64,000 bases of DNA from Terriglobales bacterium (lineage in GTDB: Bacteria > Acidobacteriota > Terriglobia > Terriglobales > Acidobacteriaceae). The notes under the pieces are model-generated. The model was given only the letters and a program-made list of their open reading frames with translations, did no database searches and was not told the origin of the DNA. Positions 36,031-45,022 of the stretch are shown piece after piece; position 1 is the stretch's first letter; the number at the start of each line of letters is the position of its first letter. The stretch is taken from assembly GCA_035573675.1 (NCBI GenBank), contig DATMAB010000010.1:1-64000 (forward strand), in the 5' to 3' direction. The position numbers and the translations under genes are program-made.

Positions 36031-36540
36031 ATGACCATCCGCGCCGAGCCGGAAATCATCCCACCCGGGGCCGAGCCGCGCCGCTCGCGTAGGCTCGAAG
36101 ACGAGCAGCTCGACTTCCTGGCAGCCCTGATGGACGACCTGTTCCGCATCCCCGGAACGCAGCTTCGCTTCGGCCTCGATCCGCTGGTGGGCTTACTGCC
36201 CGGCCTCGGCGACATGCTCACCGGCCTGGTCTCGGCGCTGCTGCTGCACGCCGCCTGGGAGCGGGGCCTGCCGCGTGTGGCTATCGTCCGCATGCTGTCC
36301 AACGTCGCCCTTGATTCCCTGCTGGGCAGCCTGCCGCTCGTGGGCGATGTTTTCGACGTCGCTTGGAAATCGAACCGGCGCAACTTCGACTTGCTGCGCA
36401 AGTACGAAGGCTCCGAACGCCGGCGGCAGACCATGATGGACTCGCTCTTCCTTATCGGCCTGCTGGCTGCGGTGCTGGCGCTGGCCGCTCTGCCCGTGGT
36501 TGCGCTGGTTCTACTCGTCAACTGGGTCCGCGGCGGGTAG
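36031..36540 (+). CDS. DUF4112 membrane protein
   Basis: 169 residues. LAALMDDLFRIPGTQLRFGL and DPLVGLLPGLGDMLTGLVSA are the conserved start of DUF4112, followed by NVALDSLLGSLPLVGDVFDV and FKxN-type AWKSNRRNFDLLRKY. One or two membrane helices lie in the middle and a clear one at the end (LIGLLAAVLALAALPVVALV). Function is unknown. The ATG at 36031 is 6 nt after TATCCT (36019-36024), which suggests leaderless translation; the upstream extension of the frame runs into the repeat element. Confidence 0.88.
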   Translation: MTIRAEPEIIPPGAEPRRSRRLEDEQLDFLAALMDDLFRIPGTQLRFGLDPLVGLLPGLGDMLTGLVSALLLHAAWERGLPRVAIVRMLSNVALDSLLGSLPLVGDVFDVAWKSNRRNFDLLRKYEGSERRRQTMMDSLFLIGLLAAVLALAALPVVALVLLVNWVRGG

Positions 36541-36611
36541 AGCAAGTTCGGCCCACAAAGAATGCGACCTGCGCCGGAAAGCTACATCCACTGGGAGGGT
36601 CAGACCACCTC

Positions 36612-37550
36612 ATGGACAGCTTGCCGCCGGACATCCTGCATTGCATCGGCAATACATCGTTGTTGCCGCTGTGCCACATCGTACCCGCGAACGGCGCCCG
36701 TATCCTGCTGAAGCTGGAAAGCGAAAACCCAACCGGCAGCATGAAGGACCGCATGGCGCTGGCCATGATCGAAGCCGCGGAAGCGGACGGACGCCTCAAA
36801 CCGGGCGGCTCGGTCGTCGAATACACCGGCGGGAGCACCGGCGTTTCTCTCTCTCTCATCTGTGCCGTCAAGAGATATCCCCTGCATATCGTGAGTTCGG
36901 ATGCCTTCGCCCGGGAAAAACTCGATCACATGCGAATCCTCGGAGCCCGGCTCCAGGTCGTGCCCAGTGACAGCGGGCGCATGACGGAGAAGCTCACGCG
37001 CGACATGATTGAAGCCGCCCGCATCATTGCGGAAGAAACCGGGGCCTTCTGGACCGACCAGCTCAAAAACACCGACCAGCTCGCCGCCTACCACAAGATG
37101 GCAGAGGAAATCTGGAATCAGACCGGCGGACGGATCGATGGATTCGTCCAGAGCGTGGGCACAGCAGCATCCCTTCGCGGGAACGCGGAGGTCCTGCGCC
37201 GGCACAATCCGCAGATCAAGATCGTCGCCGTTGAGCCCTCGGAGTCCGCGGTCCTCTCCGGCGGCCCGCCGGGCGCCCACAAAATCGACGGGGTCGGAGC
37301 GGGCTTTGTCGTGCCGCTCTGGCAGCCGGGCATCGCCGATCACATCGAACGCGTTTCCACGGAAGAGGCGATGGCCATGGCACTCCGCCTCGCCCGTGAA
37401 GAAGGCCTCTTTGCCGGAACGTCCACCGGCGGCAATGTCCTCGCCGCGCTGCGCCTCGCCGAACGACTGGGTCCCGGCGCGACCATCGTCACCATCATGT
37501 GCGACACCGGCATGAAGTACCTCAAGACCTTTGGCGCCAGGCTCGACTGA
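36612..37550 (+). CDS. Cysteine synthase/PLP fold II family enzyme
   Basis: 312-residue PLP-dependent beta-replacing enzyme. The PLP lysine is in [12 protein letters not shown] (about residue 44). The substrate loop reads [11 protein letters not shown] where CysK has SGNTG, and the phosphate cradle is [10 protein letters not shown] where CysK has GTGGTxxG. Both changes place it among CysK-like paralogues rather than canonical O-acetylserine sulfhydrylase. [16 protein letters not shown] and MCDTGMKYL are present. GGGAGGGT about 12 bases upstream may be its ribosome site. The reaction (cysteine, cystathionine or related) is uncertain. Confidence 0.85.
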   Translation: MDSLPPDILHCIGNTSLLPLCHIVPANGARILLKLESENPTGSMKDRMALAMIEAAEADGRLKPGGSVVEYTGGSTGVSLSLICAVKRYPLHIVSSDAFAREKLDHMRILGARLQVVPSDSGRMTEKLTRDMIEAARIIAEETGAFWTDQLKNTDQLAAYHKMAEEIWNQTGGRIDGFVQSVGTAASLRGNAEVLRRHNPQIKIVAVEPSESAVLSGGPPGAHKIDGVGAGFVVPLWQPGIADHIERVSTEEAMAMALRLAREEGLFAGTSTGGNVLAALRLAERLGPGATIVTIMCDTGMKYLKTFGARLD

Positions 37551-37580
37551 AGGGCGGGCCGCGGGCGCGCGCGCTTGGGC

Positions 37581-37586
37581 TACAAT
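37581..37586 (+). promoter_or_regulatory. -10 element TACAAT of tRNA-Pro
   Basis: TACAAT ends 8 nt before the mature 5' end of the tRNA, the expected place for a promoter of a single tRNA gene. Confidence 0.5.
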
Positions 37587-37594
37587 CGATGCGT

Positions 37595-37671
<77 letters not shown>

Positions 37672-37725
37672 TTCTTGAAGCGACCTGCAGCACGGAAAAG
37701 TCTTAATTCCAATGGATGGGTCACC

Positions 37726-38631
37726 ATGCGGCACGCAATTGCGATAGTGTTGCTCGGCGGTTGCCTAGGGTTGCTCTGGTCACAGGACCGCCCGCGCGCC
37801 GTAGCGGCTGTTGCGTGGTCCGCGCTCGAGCCGCAAGCACTCCTACGCGTAGCACCCCTCTGCCCGGTGGAGAAGCTGCCGCCCGATGTGCCCGGGGCAG
37901 TGATGGTGCGGATCATAGTCGGGACCGATGGCAAAATCCGCAAGGCGACTGCCTATGCGGGGGCGGCGTTACTCCTGGATCGTGCCGCCGAAGCCTTGGC
38001 CAAGTGGGAGTTCGTGCCGCAAACTCTCAACGGAGAGCCCGTAGAAGTCCAATCTATGGCGGTTATCGAAGTCTGCAAGCAAACAGAACAGCCGCAAGTG
38101 GAGGCATCCCTTCATGAATTGAAGCGACTCACGGGCGAGTGCAGCGATGAAGCGAACGATGACGCCGAAATGAGTTGCGTGGAGGCGATGACGCTGGCCG
38201 ACGGGATGAGCGGCGAAATCGCGATGCTGGGACGGTGGTGGGCCTATGCAGCGTACGGCAACTTGCGGGCGCGGCAGGGAAAGCCTAAGGAGGCCGATGA
38301 GATCTTTACTAGGGCGCTCGCTTGGTTTCGTGAGCAGCCGCTCTCCGGCGCCATGCAGTTGGACTTTCTGTGGCAATTGGCTGGGTTGCGCGAAGGACTG
38401 CGAGAGTACGAGCGCGCCCTGCAGCCCTACCGGGATGCAGAAGCCCTTGTGCAGACGGCAATGGACCAGATAGAAGGCGCGAACTTCCCGGAGAGCACAT
38501 ACCAGGAGATTCACGCTGCGCAGGTGCGAAACATGAAACGGGCTCTGGAAGGAGAAATACGTTGTCTCATCGCTCTCGAGAGAGACTCTGAGGCGGATGC
38601 CCTAAGAATCAAGGTGGCGCAGTTGAAGTAA
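37726..38631 (+). CDS. Exported TonB C-terminal domain protein with TPR-like tail
   Basis: 301 residues from ATG 37726. A signal peptide ([17 protein letters not shown]) precedes a TonB C-terminal-like domain at about 45-110 ([40 protein letters not shown]), and then helical, TPR-like sequence ([40 protein letters not shown]). There is no transmembrane anchor or Pro-rich spanner, so it is not a classical energy transducer. Acidobacteriota have many such proteins of unknown role. A TTG start at 37675 is rejected because it lies only 3 bp after the tRNA and adds no signal-like residues. Confidence 0.75.
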   Translation: MRHAIAIVLLGGCLGLLWSQDRPRAVAAVAWSALEPQALLRVAPLCPVEKLPPDVPGAVMVRIIVGTDGKIRKATAYAGAALLLDRAAEALAKWEFVPQTLNGEPVEVQSMAVIEVCKQTEQPQVEASLHELKRLTGECSDEANDDAEMSCVEAMTLADGMSGEIAMLGRWWAYAAYGNLRARQGKPKEADEIFTRALAWFREQPLSGAMQLDFLWQLAGLREGLREYERALQPYRDAEALVQTAMDQIEGANFPESTYQEIHAAQVRNMKRALEGEIRCLIALERDSEADALRIKVAQLK

Positions 38632-39014
38632 CGAGAGCACAGGCGGGTGAGCGTGGAGCGGAGCCGGCCGATGGCAACAAAACCTGAGGACCCCGAGGCG
38701 GGAACGCCTGTGACCAGCGGCAAGAACCGCCGGGCGCCGCTTCGCACCGCTGCCTACTTCTGCGGACGGGCGCTGCTGAATCGCAAAATCACCCGCGACG
38801 CCCGGCGCTGCGCGCTCTGCGGATGCGCTCCCGCCGCACCTCATCGCTCGCGCCGCTACTGAACAAATCGACTTTGCGTTGCTGCGAACCTCCGCATCGC
38901 CTGGCGCAGATGCTGCCCGGTACGGCAGCTATTGTCGGTAAGGGCTGCGAACTTCCACGGCGCGGCGAACGGAGGGCCCCTCTTTGGCGCGTAGGTGGAG
39001 GAATCACACCCCTG
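38632..39014. other. 383-bp gap without a supported gene
   Basis: A 71-codon plus-strand frame (38647-38862, GTG start, with CALCGC near its end) has no ribosome site, no recognisable similarity and an Arg/Ala-rich composition typical of chance frames in GC-rich DNA. No hairpin, repeat or promoter of note was found. Confidence 0.4.
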
Positions 39015-39794
39015 TCAGGCGATCAAGGAGCCGACGGTCTGCCGCCGTCCGAGCATGCGCAGTATCCAGTAGGCTGCGACCGCGGCCGTCAGGTGTTTGA
39101 GGGTGTGGCCGCTCACCGCATGACCGAGGTGGAAGACGAGTGCGTCCCCGGCTTCGAACAGCTTCGCCAGTCCGTAGATACCAACTGCTACCAGCAGGTC
39201 CGGGCCGCGCGTGTAGCGCGCCGGAAACAATCCCAGGATCAGCGGCACGGCCAGCAGGGTGAAAACCTGCACCATGACGTAGGGCCGCAGGTCGCCAGTG
39301 CCGCGCAGTTCGCCGGCATGCCAGTACACCACGCTGAACAACCCCACGGTCATCAGCACCGGCAGGGCAATCAACCCGGCACGCAACTCGATGCGTTCGG
39401 CGATGAGCGCGGCCAGCACGCCCATGAATCCCACCGCCATGGGCAGGCGGTCCCAGAGCAGCGTGGCGTTGGACGGCGCCGCGTGGTAGTACGCCGAGCC
39501 GAAACACGTCAGCGCGACACCCAGGAACAGCGCCACCCACGGCCATCGCTCCGCGGACGCAGTGAAGCGGGCCTCGCTTCCCTTCCCCAGCGCGAACCAC
39601 AGTCCTGCCAGCCCCACCAGCAGGAACGGAAGGTTGGAGGCAACATTCATGAAGTTGGGCACGCCCAGCCAGGAGCGCGCGTCGGCGAAGCGGTGATAGG
39701 CGGGATCCTGCGGAATGCGCGGCAGGAGCGTAACTGCTCCCGCTGCTGCCGGCGTGGCGGCAACCAGCACCGCGATGCGCGTACGGAAGCTCAT
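39015..39794 (-). CDS. CREST/alkaline ceramidase-like membrane hydrolase
   Basis: 259 residues with about seven hydrophobic segments. The first extracytoplasmic loop has RSWLGVPNFMNVASNLPFL, and the middle carries FGSAYYHAAPSNATLLWDRL (His, Ser and Asp of the CREST superfamily metal site). The end carries FHLGHAVSGHTLKHLTAA, the paired His motif. These match alkaline ceramidases and PAQR-like hydrolases. Whether it cleaves ceramides is unproven. ATG 39794 is used, since the upstream extension is Arg/Pro-rich and overlaps other sequence. It lies downstream of the kinase gene on the same strand, with a 210 bp gap. Confidence 0.8.
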   Translation of the reverse strand: MSFRTRIAVLVAATPAAAGAVTLLPRIPQDPAYHRFADARSWLGVPNFMNVASNLPFLLVGLAGLWFALGKGSEARFTASAERWPWVALFLGVALTCFGSAYYHAAPSNATLLWDRLPMAVGFMGVLAALIAERIELRAGLIALPVLMTVGLFSVVYWHAGELRGTGDLRPYVMVQVFTLLAVPLILGLFPARYTRGPDLLVAVGIYGLAKLFEAGDALVFHLGHAVSGHTLKHLTAAVAAYWILRMLGRRQTVGSLIA

Positions 39795-40004
39795 AGCGGC
39801 TCTACGGCGCCCGCGGCCTGGCGACGACCCGGGGTTCGGGCGCCGTCTCCATGGACGGCGTGGCCTGCCACGCCACGTTTCCGACCTGCGGACCCGGCAG
39901 AAGCCGTCGCGCAGCCAGCCCTTTGGTGCGCCAACGAAACGCGCAGCGGAAGTCTCGCCGGGCGGCACGTTGAAACTGGCGGAAGCGCTCGCCGGGCGGG
40001 CCGA

Positions 40005-41318
40005 TCAGGAGCGCGGCAGGGGGCGTCCGTGCAGGCGCGCGTTCAGCTTGGCCTCGACGCGACGCACCGGCGTCAACAGCAGGGAGCGCAGAACCAGCGC
40101 CGCCGCCGCCAGCGCCAGCACCATGAAGTCCCAGTGACCTGACCGCAGATTTACAGCAATAAGGTCATGCGCCAAATGCAGCGGCGGTTCGGCGACTGCC
40201 TGGACGGCGGTCAGGAACCAGGTGTCCGCGATGGCTTCCGGACGCACCAGTCCACCCGCGACGAAGAAGTAGGCGACGAAAGAAATCGGCCACAGCAGCA
40301 TTCCCACCGAGAGCCCTTTACGCAGCCCGCGTATTGCCAGGTACCAGTTCTTGATGCCGGGCTCAGCGCGGGGCGCAACCGGCGGCGCTATCGTCACATA
40401 CGAGGGCTGGCTGGCCTTCTGCGCCACCAGCTCCAAAGCCGGACGGATGGCCGAAGCAGTCAGTTTGTTGGCGCTCAGCGAGGCCTGGATGTTCTTCAGC
40501 CGGTCGCGGACGTCGCGGGCCGCGGGGCGGCAGGTGCGGTCCTTCTGCAGGCAGTTGCGGATCAGCCGGTCGAGTTCGGGTGGAATCTCCGGGTTCAGGC
40601 TGGGAATCGAGGGCGGCTCCTGGCTGAGGATGCGGGCCAGCGTCGCCTGCGGCGTGGGACCGGAAAACGGCGTCTTGCCGGTCGCCATCTCGTACAGCAC
40701 CACGCCGAAGGAAAAGATGTCCGTGCGCGGGTCGATCTCGATGGCCAGGGCCTGCTCCGGCGACATATGGCTCACCGTGCCCAGCAGCGTTAGGCCCGTA
40801 GTTTCGAACGACGAGCGGGTCTCACCGGGATCGCCGATCGGATCGCGGTCGCGCAGCTTGGCCAGCCCGAAGTCCAGGATCTTCACCTGGCCGCGCGGCG
40901 TCACCATGATGTTTTCCGCCTTCAGGTCGCGATGGATCACGCCATGCTCGTGCGCCGTGACCAGGCCTTCGGCCACTTGCACGGCGATCTCCAGCAACTG
41001 CCCCACCTCCAGCGGACGGCCGTCCATCATCTTCTTCAGCGTGCGGCCTTCCACGTACTCCATCACGATGTAGCGCGTGCGGCCTTCCACGCCGAACTGG
41101 TGGATGGTCATGATGGAGGGATGCTGCAGGCGGGAAGCGGCGCGGGCTTCACGCAGGAAGCGGGCCTCGCCGGCCGGATCGGGCGTGTCGGGCGCCAGCA
41201 GGGTTTTGATGGCAACGGGCCGGTCCAGATTCACGTCGTGGGCACGGTACACTACACCCATGCCGCCGGCACCAATGCGGTCTTCGATGCGATAACCGCC
41301 GAAGGTCGAGCCGATCAT
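40005..41318 (-). CDS. Ser/Thr protein kinase with C-terminal membrane helices
   Basis: 437 residues. The kinase domain (about 8-275) has the Gly loop [11 protein letters not shown], the ATP lysine in [18 protein letters not shown] (catalytic loop), DFGLAKL, and the activation region [11 protein letters not shown]. All catalytic residues are present. The C-terminal third has three hydrophobic stretches ([60 protein letters not shown]), so it is membrane-attached at the C-terminus with no extracellular sensor. ATG 41318 has AAGGA 6 bases upstream. Substrates unknown. Confidence 0.93.
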   Translation of the reverse strand: MIGSTFGGYRIEDRIGAGGMGVVYRAHDVNLDRPVAIKTLLAPDTPDPAGEARFLREARAASRLQHPSIMTIHQFGVEGRTRYIVMEYVEGRTLKKMMDGRPLEVGQLLEIAVQVAEGLVTAHEHGVIHRDLKAENIMVTPRGQVKILDFGLAKLRDRDPIGDPGETRSSFETTGLTLLGTVSHMSPEQALAIEIDPRTDIFSFGVVLYEMATGKTPFSGPTPQATLARILSQEPPSIPSLNPEIPPELDRLIRNCLQKDRTCRPAARDVRDRLKNIQASLSANKLTASAIRPALELVAQKASQPSYVTIAPPVAPRAEPGIKNWYLAIRGLRKGLSVGMLLWPISFVAYFFVAGGLVRPEAIADTWFLTAVQAVAEPPLHLAHDLIAVNLRSGHWDFMVLALAAAALVLRSLLLTPVRRVEAKLNARLHGRPLPRS

Positions 41319-41552
41319 GCTTCCTTCGCTGCTTCGGGAAGCAACCACAGAGCCCGGAGGAGGTTCAACAGCCAGCTCGCCGCCCTTCACGGACGGAGAG
41401 TTCGCTACCCGAATACACACCCGCCTACGCACACGGTAGGTCGCAGCAGGGCTGGGTGTCAAGGTCAAAAGCGGCCTATAGCACTTTGGTGCTATGTCAC
41501 ACATTCCGCTTGTCTTCCGAGCGACTCGGCGCTTTTTCAACAGGGCTGTGGA

Positions 41553-42098
41553 TCAGCCCTTTTTCGGGGCCGCCGGAGGGGCGGATTCCATCATCGGTTC
41601 GCCCTCCGGCTGGAAGGACTTGAATTCCACTTCGCGGAACTTGCTGGACGCCTTTCCCTTGGCGTCGGTGGTGAACTTGGTCAGGATACCCTTCAGGACG
41701 AAGTAACCCTCGTCGGCTCGCTTCTTGTTCGCAGCCCTGGTCACCTTGCCCTCGAATTCGAACCAGACGCCATGAATCTTCCGCGTGGTGAACTTCAGCC
41801 TGTCGCCCTCGAGCGAAGCCTTGTCGAAGAGCTGGTCGAGAAAGGTCTTGCCGCCTCCCGGCTCCTCGTTGAAGCGCGAGACGTAGCCGGTCACTTTGCC
41901 TTCCTGAACGTTGATCTGCAGATACTCGCCTTCCTCGAGAAAGGAGTACGCGCCGGAAATATCTTCGAGGGGCGCAGCGGTTGCAGCCGGGACTTGCGGG
42001 TTCGCTGCGCTCCCGGGCGGCGCGGTTTGCTGCGCCACCGCCAAGGTTGTCGCAACGAGCAAAAGCAAGATCCATCGAGCCTTCATAAGCGTCACCAC
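41553..42098 (-). CDS. Exported hypothetical protein
   Basis: 181 residues from GTG or ATG near 42098; an internal ATG at 42086 would still leave a full signal peptide (ARWILLLLVATTLAVAQQ). The mature part is beta-rich: ISGAYSFLEEGEYLQINVQE, KVTGYVSRFNEEPGGGKTFL, LKFTTRKIHGVWFEFEGKVT, FVLKGILTKFTTD. It has the look of a lipocalin-like or DUF-type barrel, but no family was recognised. It lies between the kinase and the TonB gene, divergent from the latter by about 165 bp. Confidence 0.7.
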   Translation of the reverse strand: MVTLMKARWILLLLVATTLAVAQQTAPPGSAANPQVPAATAAPLEDISGAYSFLEEGEYLQINVQEGKVTGYVSRFNEEPGGGKTFLDQLFDKASLEGDRLKFTTRKIHGVWFEFEGKVTRAANKKRADEGYFVLKGILTKFTTDAKGKASSKFREVEFKSFQPEGEPMMESAPPAAPKKG

Positions 42099-42220
42099 GC
42101 TCTCTCATTAGACCACGAATCGCGCTTCCGGGCTGACACGCTGCAGTCATCGCGCAGAAGTCGGGTTTTCCCGTCCCAGCGAAGCGGCTACCCGTGCCGC
42201 GAGCCGCGGCAGGGCTCGGC

Positions 42221-42226
42221 TATAAT
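42221..42226 (+). promoter_or_regulatory. -10 element TATAAT for the TonB-like gene
   Basis: A perfect TATAAT, 37 nt before ATG 42264. No clear -35 was seen 17 bp upstream. Confidence 0.45.
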
Positions 42227-42263
42227 CCTCGTTACTCGGCGATTTCCGCCGGTCCCGCAGTCT

Positions 42264-43991
42264 ATGCAGAGCGGCCCGATGGTTACCGAAGAACGCGCGT
42301 CTGGCGCCGTCTCCCCTCCCACGCCGCCTACGCTGCTGGTGGAACTGGAGCCGTGGGGAAAGGTCTTCCGGCGCAATCTGCGGGACCTGCTGCTGCCGCG
42401 GCGCGAAGCGCCGCTGCGCCTGACCTCGAGACCGGCGGCGTTCTGGCCGGATGTCTTCGTCCCTACGCGGCCTCCTTACGCGAGCCTGCGGCAGTCGTTC
42501 CTGTATCACATTTTCGTCATCCTCACCATTGTCACCTTCCCCACGCTGTGGCGGATGCGGCCGCAAGCGCCGCCTTCGGCCACCGGGAACCGGACGCTCA
42601 CGTATTACGAGGTTTCCGAGTACCTGCCGTCGCTCTCCACCGGCAGCGCGCCGGCCAAAGTGGCGCGCAAGGGCCGACCCAAGTACGCGCGGCAGCCCCT
42701 CATCTCCATCCCCGCGCAGCCGGATAATTCCACGCAGACCATTGTGAATCCCGCAGCGCCCAAGATCCTGCTCGAGGAAGTGAAGATTCCCAACGTGGTC
42801 GTGTGGACGCCGGTACCGGCGCCGGCCCCGATCGCGGCCACGGCCCGGCCGACTTCGCAGTTGACGCTGCCCTGGCTGGCGCCGATGGTAGTAGCGCCGC
42901 CGCCGGAAGCGCACCGGCGCGACGCTGCGTCGCTACCCAAGATGCCTGCACCAGCGGTGGTCGGCGCGCCACCCACACCGGAAGCTCTGCAGCGCAGGGT
43001 CGGAGAGCTGAACATTGCGCGCTCCCATCCTGCCGTGCTGATTCCCAGCCTGCCGGTTCCGGAACAGCGCGCTTCCAGCGGCGAGAGCGAAGGCGGCAAC
43101 GCCCCGCCACCTCCCTCGACGCACGGCGCAGGCGGCGGAGCCCGGGCGGCGGGTCAACTCATCGCCCTGGGCCTCTCTCCCACCGCGGTCGGCGGGCCGG
43201 TGGAAATTCCCCCGGGCAGCCGGCGCGGCATCTTCGCCGCCACGCCCGAGGGCAGTCCGGATAATCCCGGCACGCCGGAGATTGCCGGCGGCGGCAGCGG
43301 TCCCGGCGGCACCGGCAGCGGGGAAACCGGCGGACCGGGGAGCGGCACCGCGACGAACCCTTCCGGCGTGTTCATCGGCGGCGGGCCACCAGCAACCGGG
43401 CCGGTTGCCGTGGTAGCCGGCGAGAGCAACCGTGCGGGCGGCGGTGGCGCGGTCACCGCCCCGGGTAACAGCGTCACGCGTGAGCAGTTGCTGGCAGCGG
43501 CGCGCGCCCCGGCACTGCCTCCCAACGTGGTGCGAGAGACGGCGCCAGCCACGAATGCGCCAACGCGCCCGGCCGCGGGCAGCGTCGAGAGCCAGGTCTT
43601 CGGTCCCAAACGCTTCTACTCGATGACCATCAACATGCCCAACCTGACGTCGGCAGGCGGAAGCTGGATCGTGCGCTTCGCGGAGCTGAAGGAAACCACC
43701 GACCGCACCGAGCTGACTGCGCCTTCAGCCATGAACAAAGTGGACCCGGCATTCCCTGCAGATTACATCCGGCGGCGCGTCGAAGGGCGCGTACTGCTCT
43801 ACGCGGTGATCCGTGCCGACGGCAGCGTGACCGATGTGCGCGTCATCCAGGGCTTCGACGACCTTCTGGATGAAAATGCGCGCCTGGCCATGACCCGCTG
43901 GCGCTTCCGTCCAGCCACCAAGCACGGCACGCCGGTGGACCTGGAAGCCATCGTGGAGATTCCCTTCAAGGCGCGGCCAAGCACGTTCTAG
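42264..43991 (+). CDS. TonB-like protein with long Pro/Ala/Gly spacer
   Basis: 575 residues. Residues 1-80 are cytoplasmic and Pro/Arg-rich. A single transmembrane helix (FLYHIFVILTIVTFPTLW) follows near residue 90, then about 350 residues of Pro-, Ala- and Gly-rich spacer (GGGSGPGGTGSGETGGPGSG). The C-terminal TonB domain (about 490-570) has VDPAFPADYIRRRVEGRVLL, DGSVTDVRVIQGFDDLLDEN and MTRWRFRPATKHGTPV. The topology fits a TonB or GltJ-type periplasm-spanning adaptor. The start could be ATG 42264 or 42279. exbB/exbD are not adjacent. Confidence 0.83.
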   Translation: MQSGPMVTEERASGAVSPPTPPTLLVELEPWGKVFRRNLRDLLLPRREAPLRLTSRPAAFWPDVFVPTRPPYASLRQSFLYHIFVILTIVTFPTLWRMRPQAPPSATGNRTLTYYEVSEYLPSLSTGSAPAKVARKGRPKYARQPLISIPAQPDNSTQTIVNPAAPKILLEEVKIPNVVVWTPVPAPAPIAATARPTSQLTLPWLAPMVVAPPPEAHRRDAASLPKMPAPAVVGAPPTPEALQRRVGELNIARSHPAVLIPSLPVPEQRASSGESEGGNAPPPPSTHGAGGGARAAGQLIALGLSPTAVGGPVEIPPGSRRGIFAATPEGSPDNPGTPEIAGGGSGPGGTGSGETGGPGSGTATNPSGVFIGGGPPATGPVAVVAGESNRAGGGGAVTAPGNSVTREQLLAAARAPALPPNVVRETAPATNAPTRPAAGSVESQVFGPKRFYSMTINMPNLTSAGGSWIVRFAELKETTDRTELTAPSAMNKVDPAFPADYIRRRVEGRVLLYAVIRADGSVTDVRVIQGFDDLLDENARLAMTRWRFRPATKHGTPVDLEAIVEIPFKARPSTF

Positions 43992-44330
43992 CGGCAGGTC
44001 TCAGTTGGCAAGTGTCAGGGATGCGCCCGGTCTGTACCCAAGGGTCCCCCTCCCCGTATCCACCATCTTTAGAATCAATGAGTTAGGGGCAAGGTCTTGA
44101 TTCTATAAGAGGTAAAAGTATATGCAGAATCAACGGGTTAGGGTGGCATCTGCCAAAATCTTGATGTCAAAGAGCTTAGAGAGTCGGTCTTTGATTCTGA
44201 ATAACTTATCTCATTGGCATTTAGCCAACATACTAACAATATCAATTTGGATGGGACTTGTCAAGGGAAAGTTGCCCGATTCGTCTAGCCTTTCGCGTAC
44301 ACCTGGCCATCCAACTTAGGAGGAGGAATC
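43992..44330. other. AT-rich gap between the TonB-like gene and doxX
   Basis: The 339-bp gap is markedly richer in A and T than its surroundings. It contains the AGAATCAA repeat cluster annotated separately and, at its very end, the AGGAGGAGG ribosome site of doxX. A short plus-strand frame (44122-44319) lies across the repeats and shows no gene-like features. Confidence 0.5.
44071..44210. repeat. AGAATCAA...TTGATTCT repeat cluster in an AT-rich gap
   Basis: Copy one (44071-44104) is AGAATCAATGAGTTAGGGGC followed by a tail ending TTGATTCT, so its ends are inverted repeats. Copy two (44126-44168) starts AGAATCAACGGGTTAGGG and ends ATCTTGATGTC. A third, opposite-facing half (44189-44210) contains TTTGATTCTGAATAACTTAT. 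The units lie between the TonB-like gene and DoxX, about 120 bp before the DoxX start, where operators could sit. Function unknown. Confidence 0.55.
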
Positions 44331-44864
44331 ATGTCGACTCATACTGTTACAACTTTCCCCACCCGCCCCGAGGCGACACCGGACGTGCAGGTTCCGGCTG
44401 CACCGGGAAGCGGTTGGATGGGGTATGTAGTGGCTGCGGGGCGCGTGCTGTACTCGGCAATCTTTCTACTCTCTGCGGTGGGCCACTTCACGAAGCAAAC
44501 AATCGACTATGCGGCGCAACAGGGAGTGCCGCTGGCATCCATCGCGGTGCCAGTCTCAGGCGTTCTTGCGCTGTTGGGAGGGTTGAGCGTTTTGCTGGGT
44601 TACCGTGCGCGCATCGGCGCGTGGCTGCTGGTGCTGTTCCTGGTGCCGGTCACGCTGATGATGCATAACTTCTGGGCGTTCACGGACCCGGCGATGGGGC
44701 AACTGCAGTTCGTCATGTTCCTGAAGAACCTGTCGATGCTTGGCGCCGCGCTGATTATCGCGGGTATGGGAGCCGGGCCGTTGAGTCTGGACGACCGACG
44801 TTTGCGTCGCCGCAGATTCCTGGCGCAGGTTGAAGAGGAGTTCGAGGGCATGCGCGCGGCATGA
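44331..44864 (+). CDS. DoxX-family membrane protein
   Basis: 177 residues with four hydrophobic segments typical of DoxX: MGYVVAAGRVLYSAIFLLSA, ASIAVPVSGVLALLGGLSVL, IGAWLLVLFLVPVTLMMHNF, and FLKNLSMLGAALIIAGMGAG. HFTKQTIDYAAQQGVP follows helix 1, as in the family. DoxX-like proteins act in quinone-linked redox or thiol stress systems; the precise role here is unknown. A near-perfect AGGAGGAGG site lies 7 bases before the ATG. It ends 20 bp before a long palindrome. Confidence 0.88.
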   Translation: MSTHTVTTFPTRPEATPDVQVPAAPGSGWMGYVVAAGRVLYSAIFLLSAVGHFTKQTIDYAAQQGVPLASIAVPVSGVLALLGGLSVLLGYRARIGAWLLVLFLVPVTLMMHNFWAFTDPAMGQLQFVMFLKNLSMLGAALIIAGMGAGPLSLDDRRLRRRRFLAQVEEEFEGMRAA

Positions 44865-44883
44865 CAGAATGAAAGTCTTCCTT

Positions 44884-44924
44884 CCCACCCTGTCGCTCCA
44901 ACGGCAGGAGCGACAAGGGTGGGG
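44884..44924 (+). repeat. CCCACCCTGTCGCTCC palindrome after doxX, terminator-like
   Basis: CCCACCCTGTCGCTCC (44884-44899) pairs with GGAGCGACAAGGGTGGG (44907-44923), with one bulged base. It lies 20 bp after the DoxX stop. A second copy in the same orientation relative to its gene occurs at 63877-63917, just after a minus-strand stop codon. No T-run follows. Confidence 0.6.
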
Positions 44925-44953
44925 CAACCCCCGCCAGTTCCAAGGCTCATTAG

Positions 44954-44990
44954 CCCATGTCTGCGCCGAACAGCATGGCGCAGACATGGG
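44954..44990. repeat. Perfect 14-bp palindrome
   Basis: CCCATGTCTGCGCC (44954-44967) and GGCGCAGACATGGG (44977-44990) are exact inverted repeats around a 9-base loop. They lie between the convergent doxX and cyclase-like genes, 32 bp from the cyclase-like stop. They may serve as a Rho-independent-like stop or a protein-binding site. Confidence 0.65.
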
Positions 44991-45022
44991 GCACCGTCGG
45001 CACCATCGGCTGGGAACGAGAA

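Noticed and set aside
38647-38862. 71-codon frame with a CALCGC motif
   Set aside because: Arg/Ala-rich chance frame without a ribosome site; a lone Cys pair does not support a zinc protein.
40932-42263. Long plus-strand open frame running into the TonB-like gene, opposite the kinase and its neighbour
   Set aside because: It is antisense to a well-supported Ser/Thr kinase, its translation is His/Gln/Arg/Ala-rich with no motif, and the TonB-like protein is fully explained from 42264.
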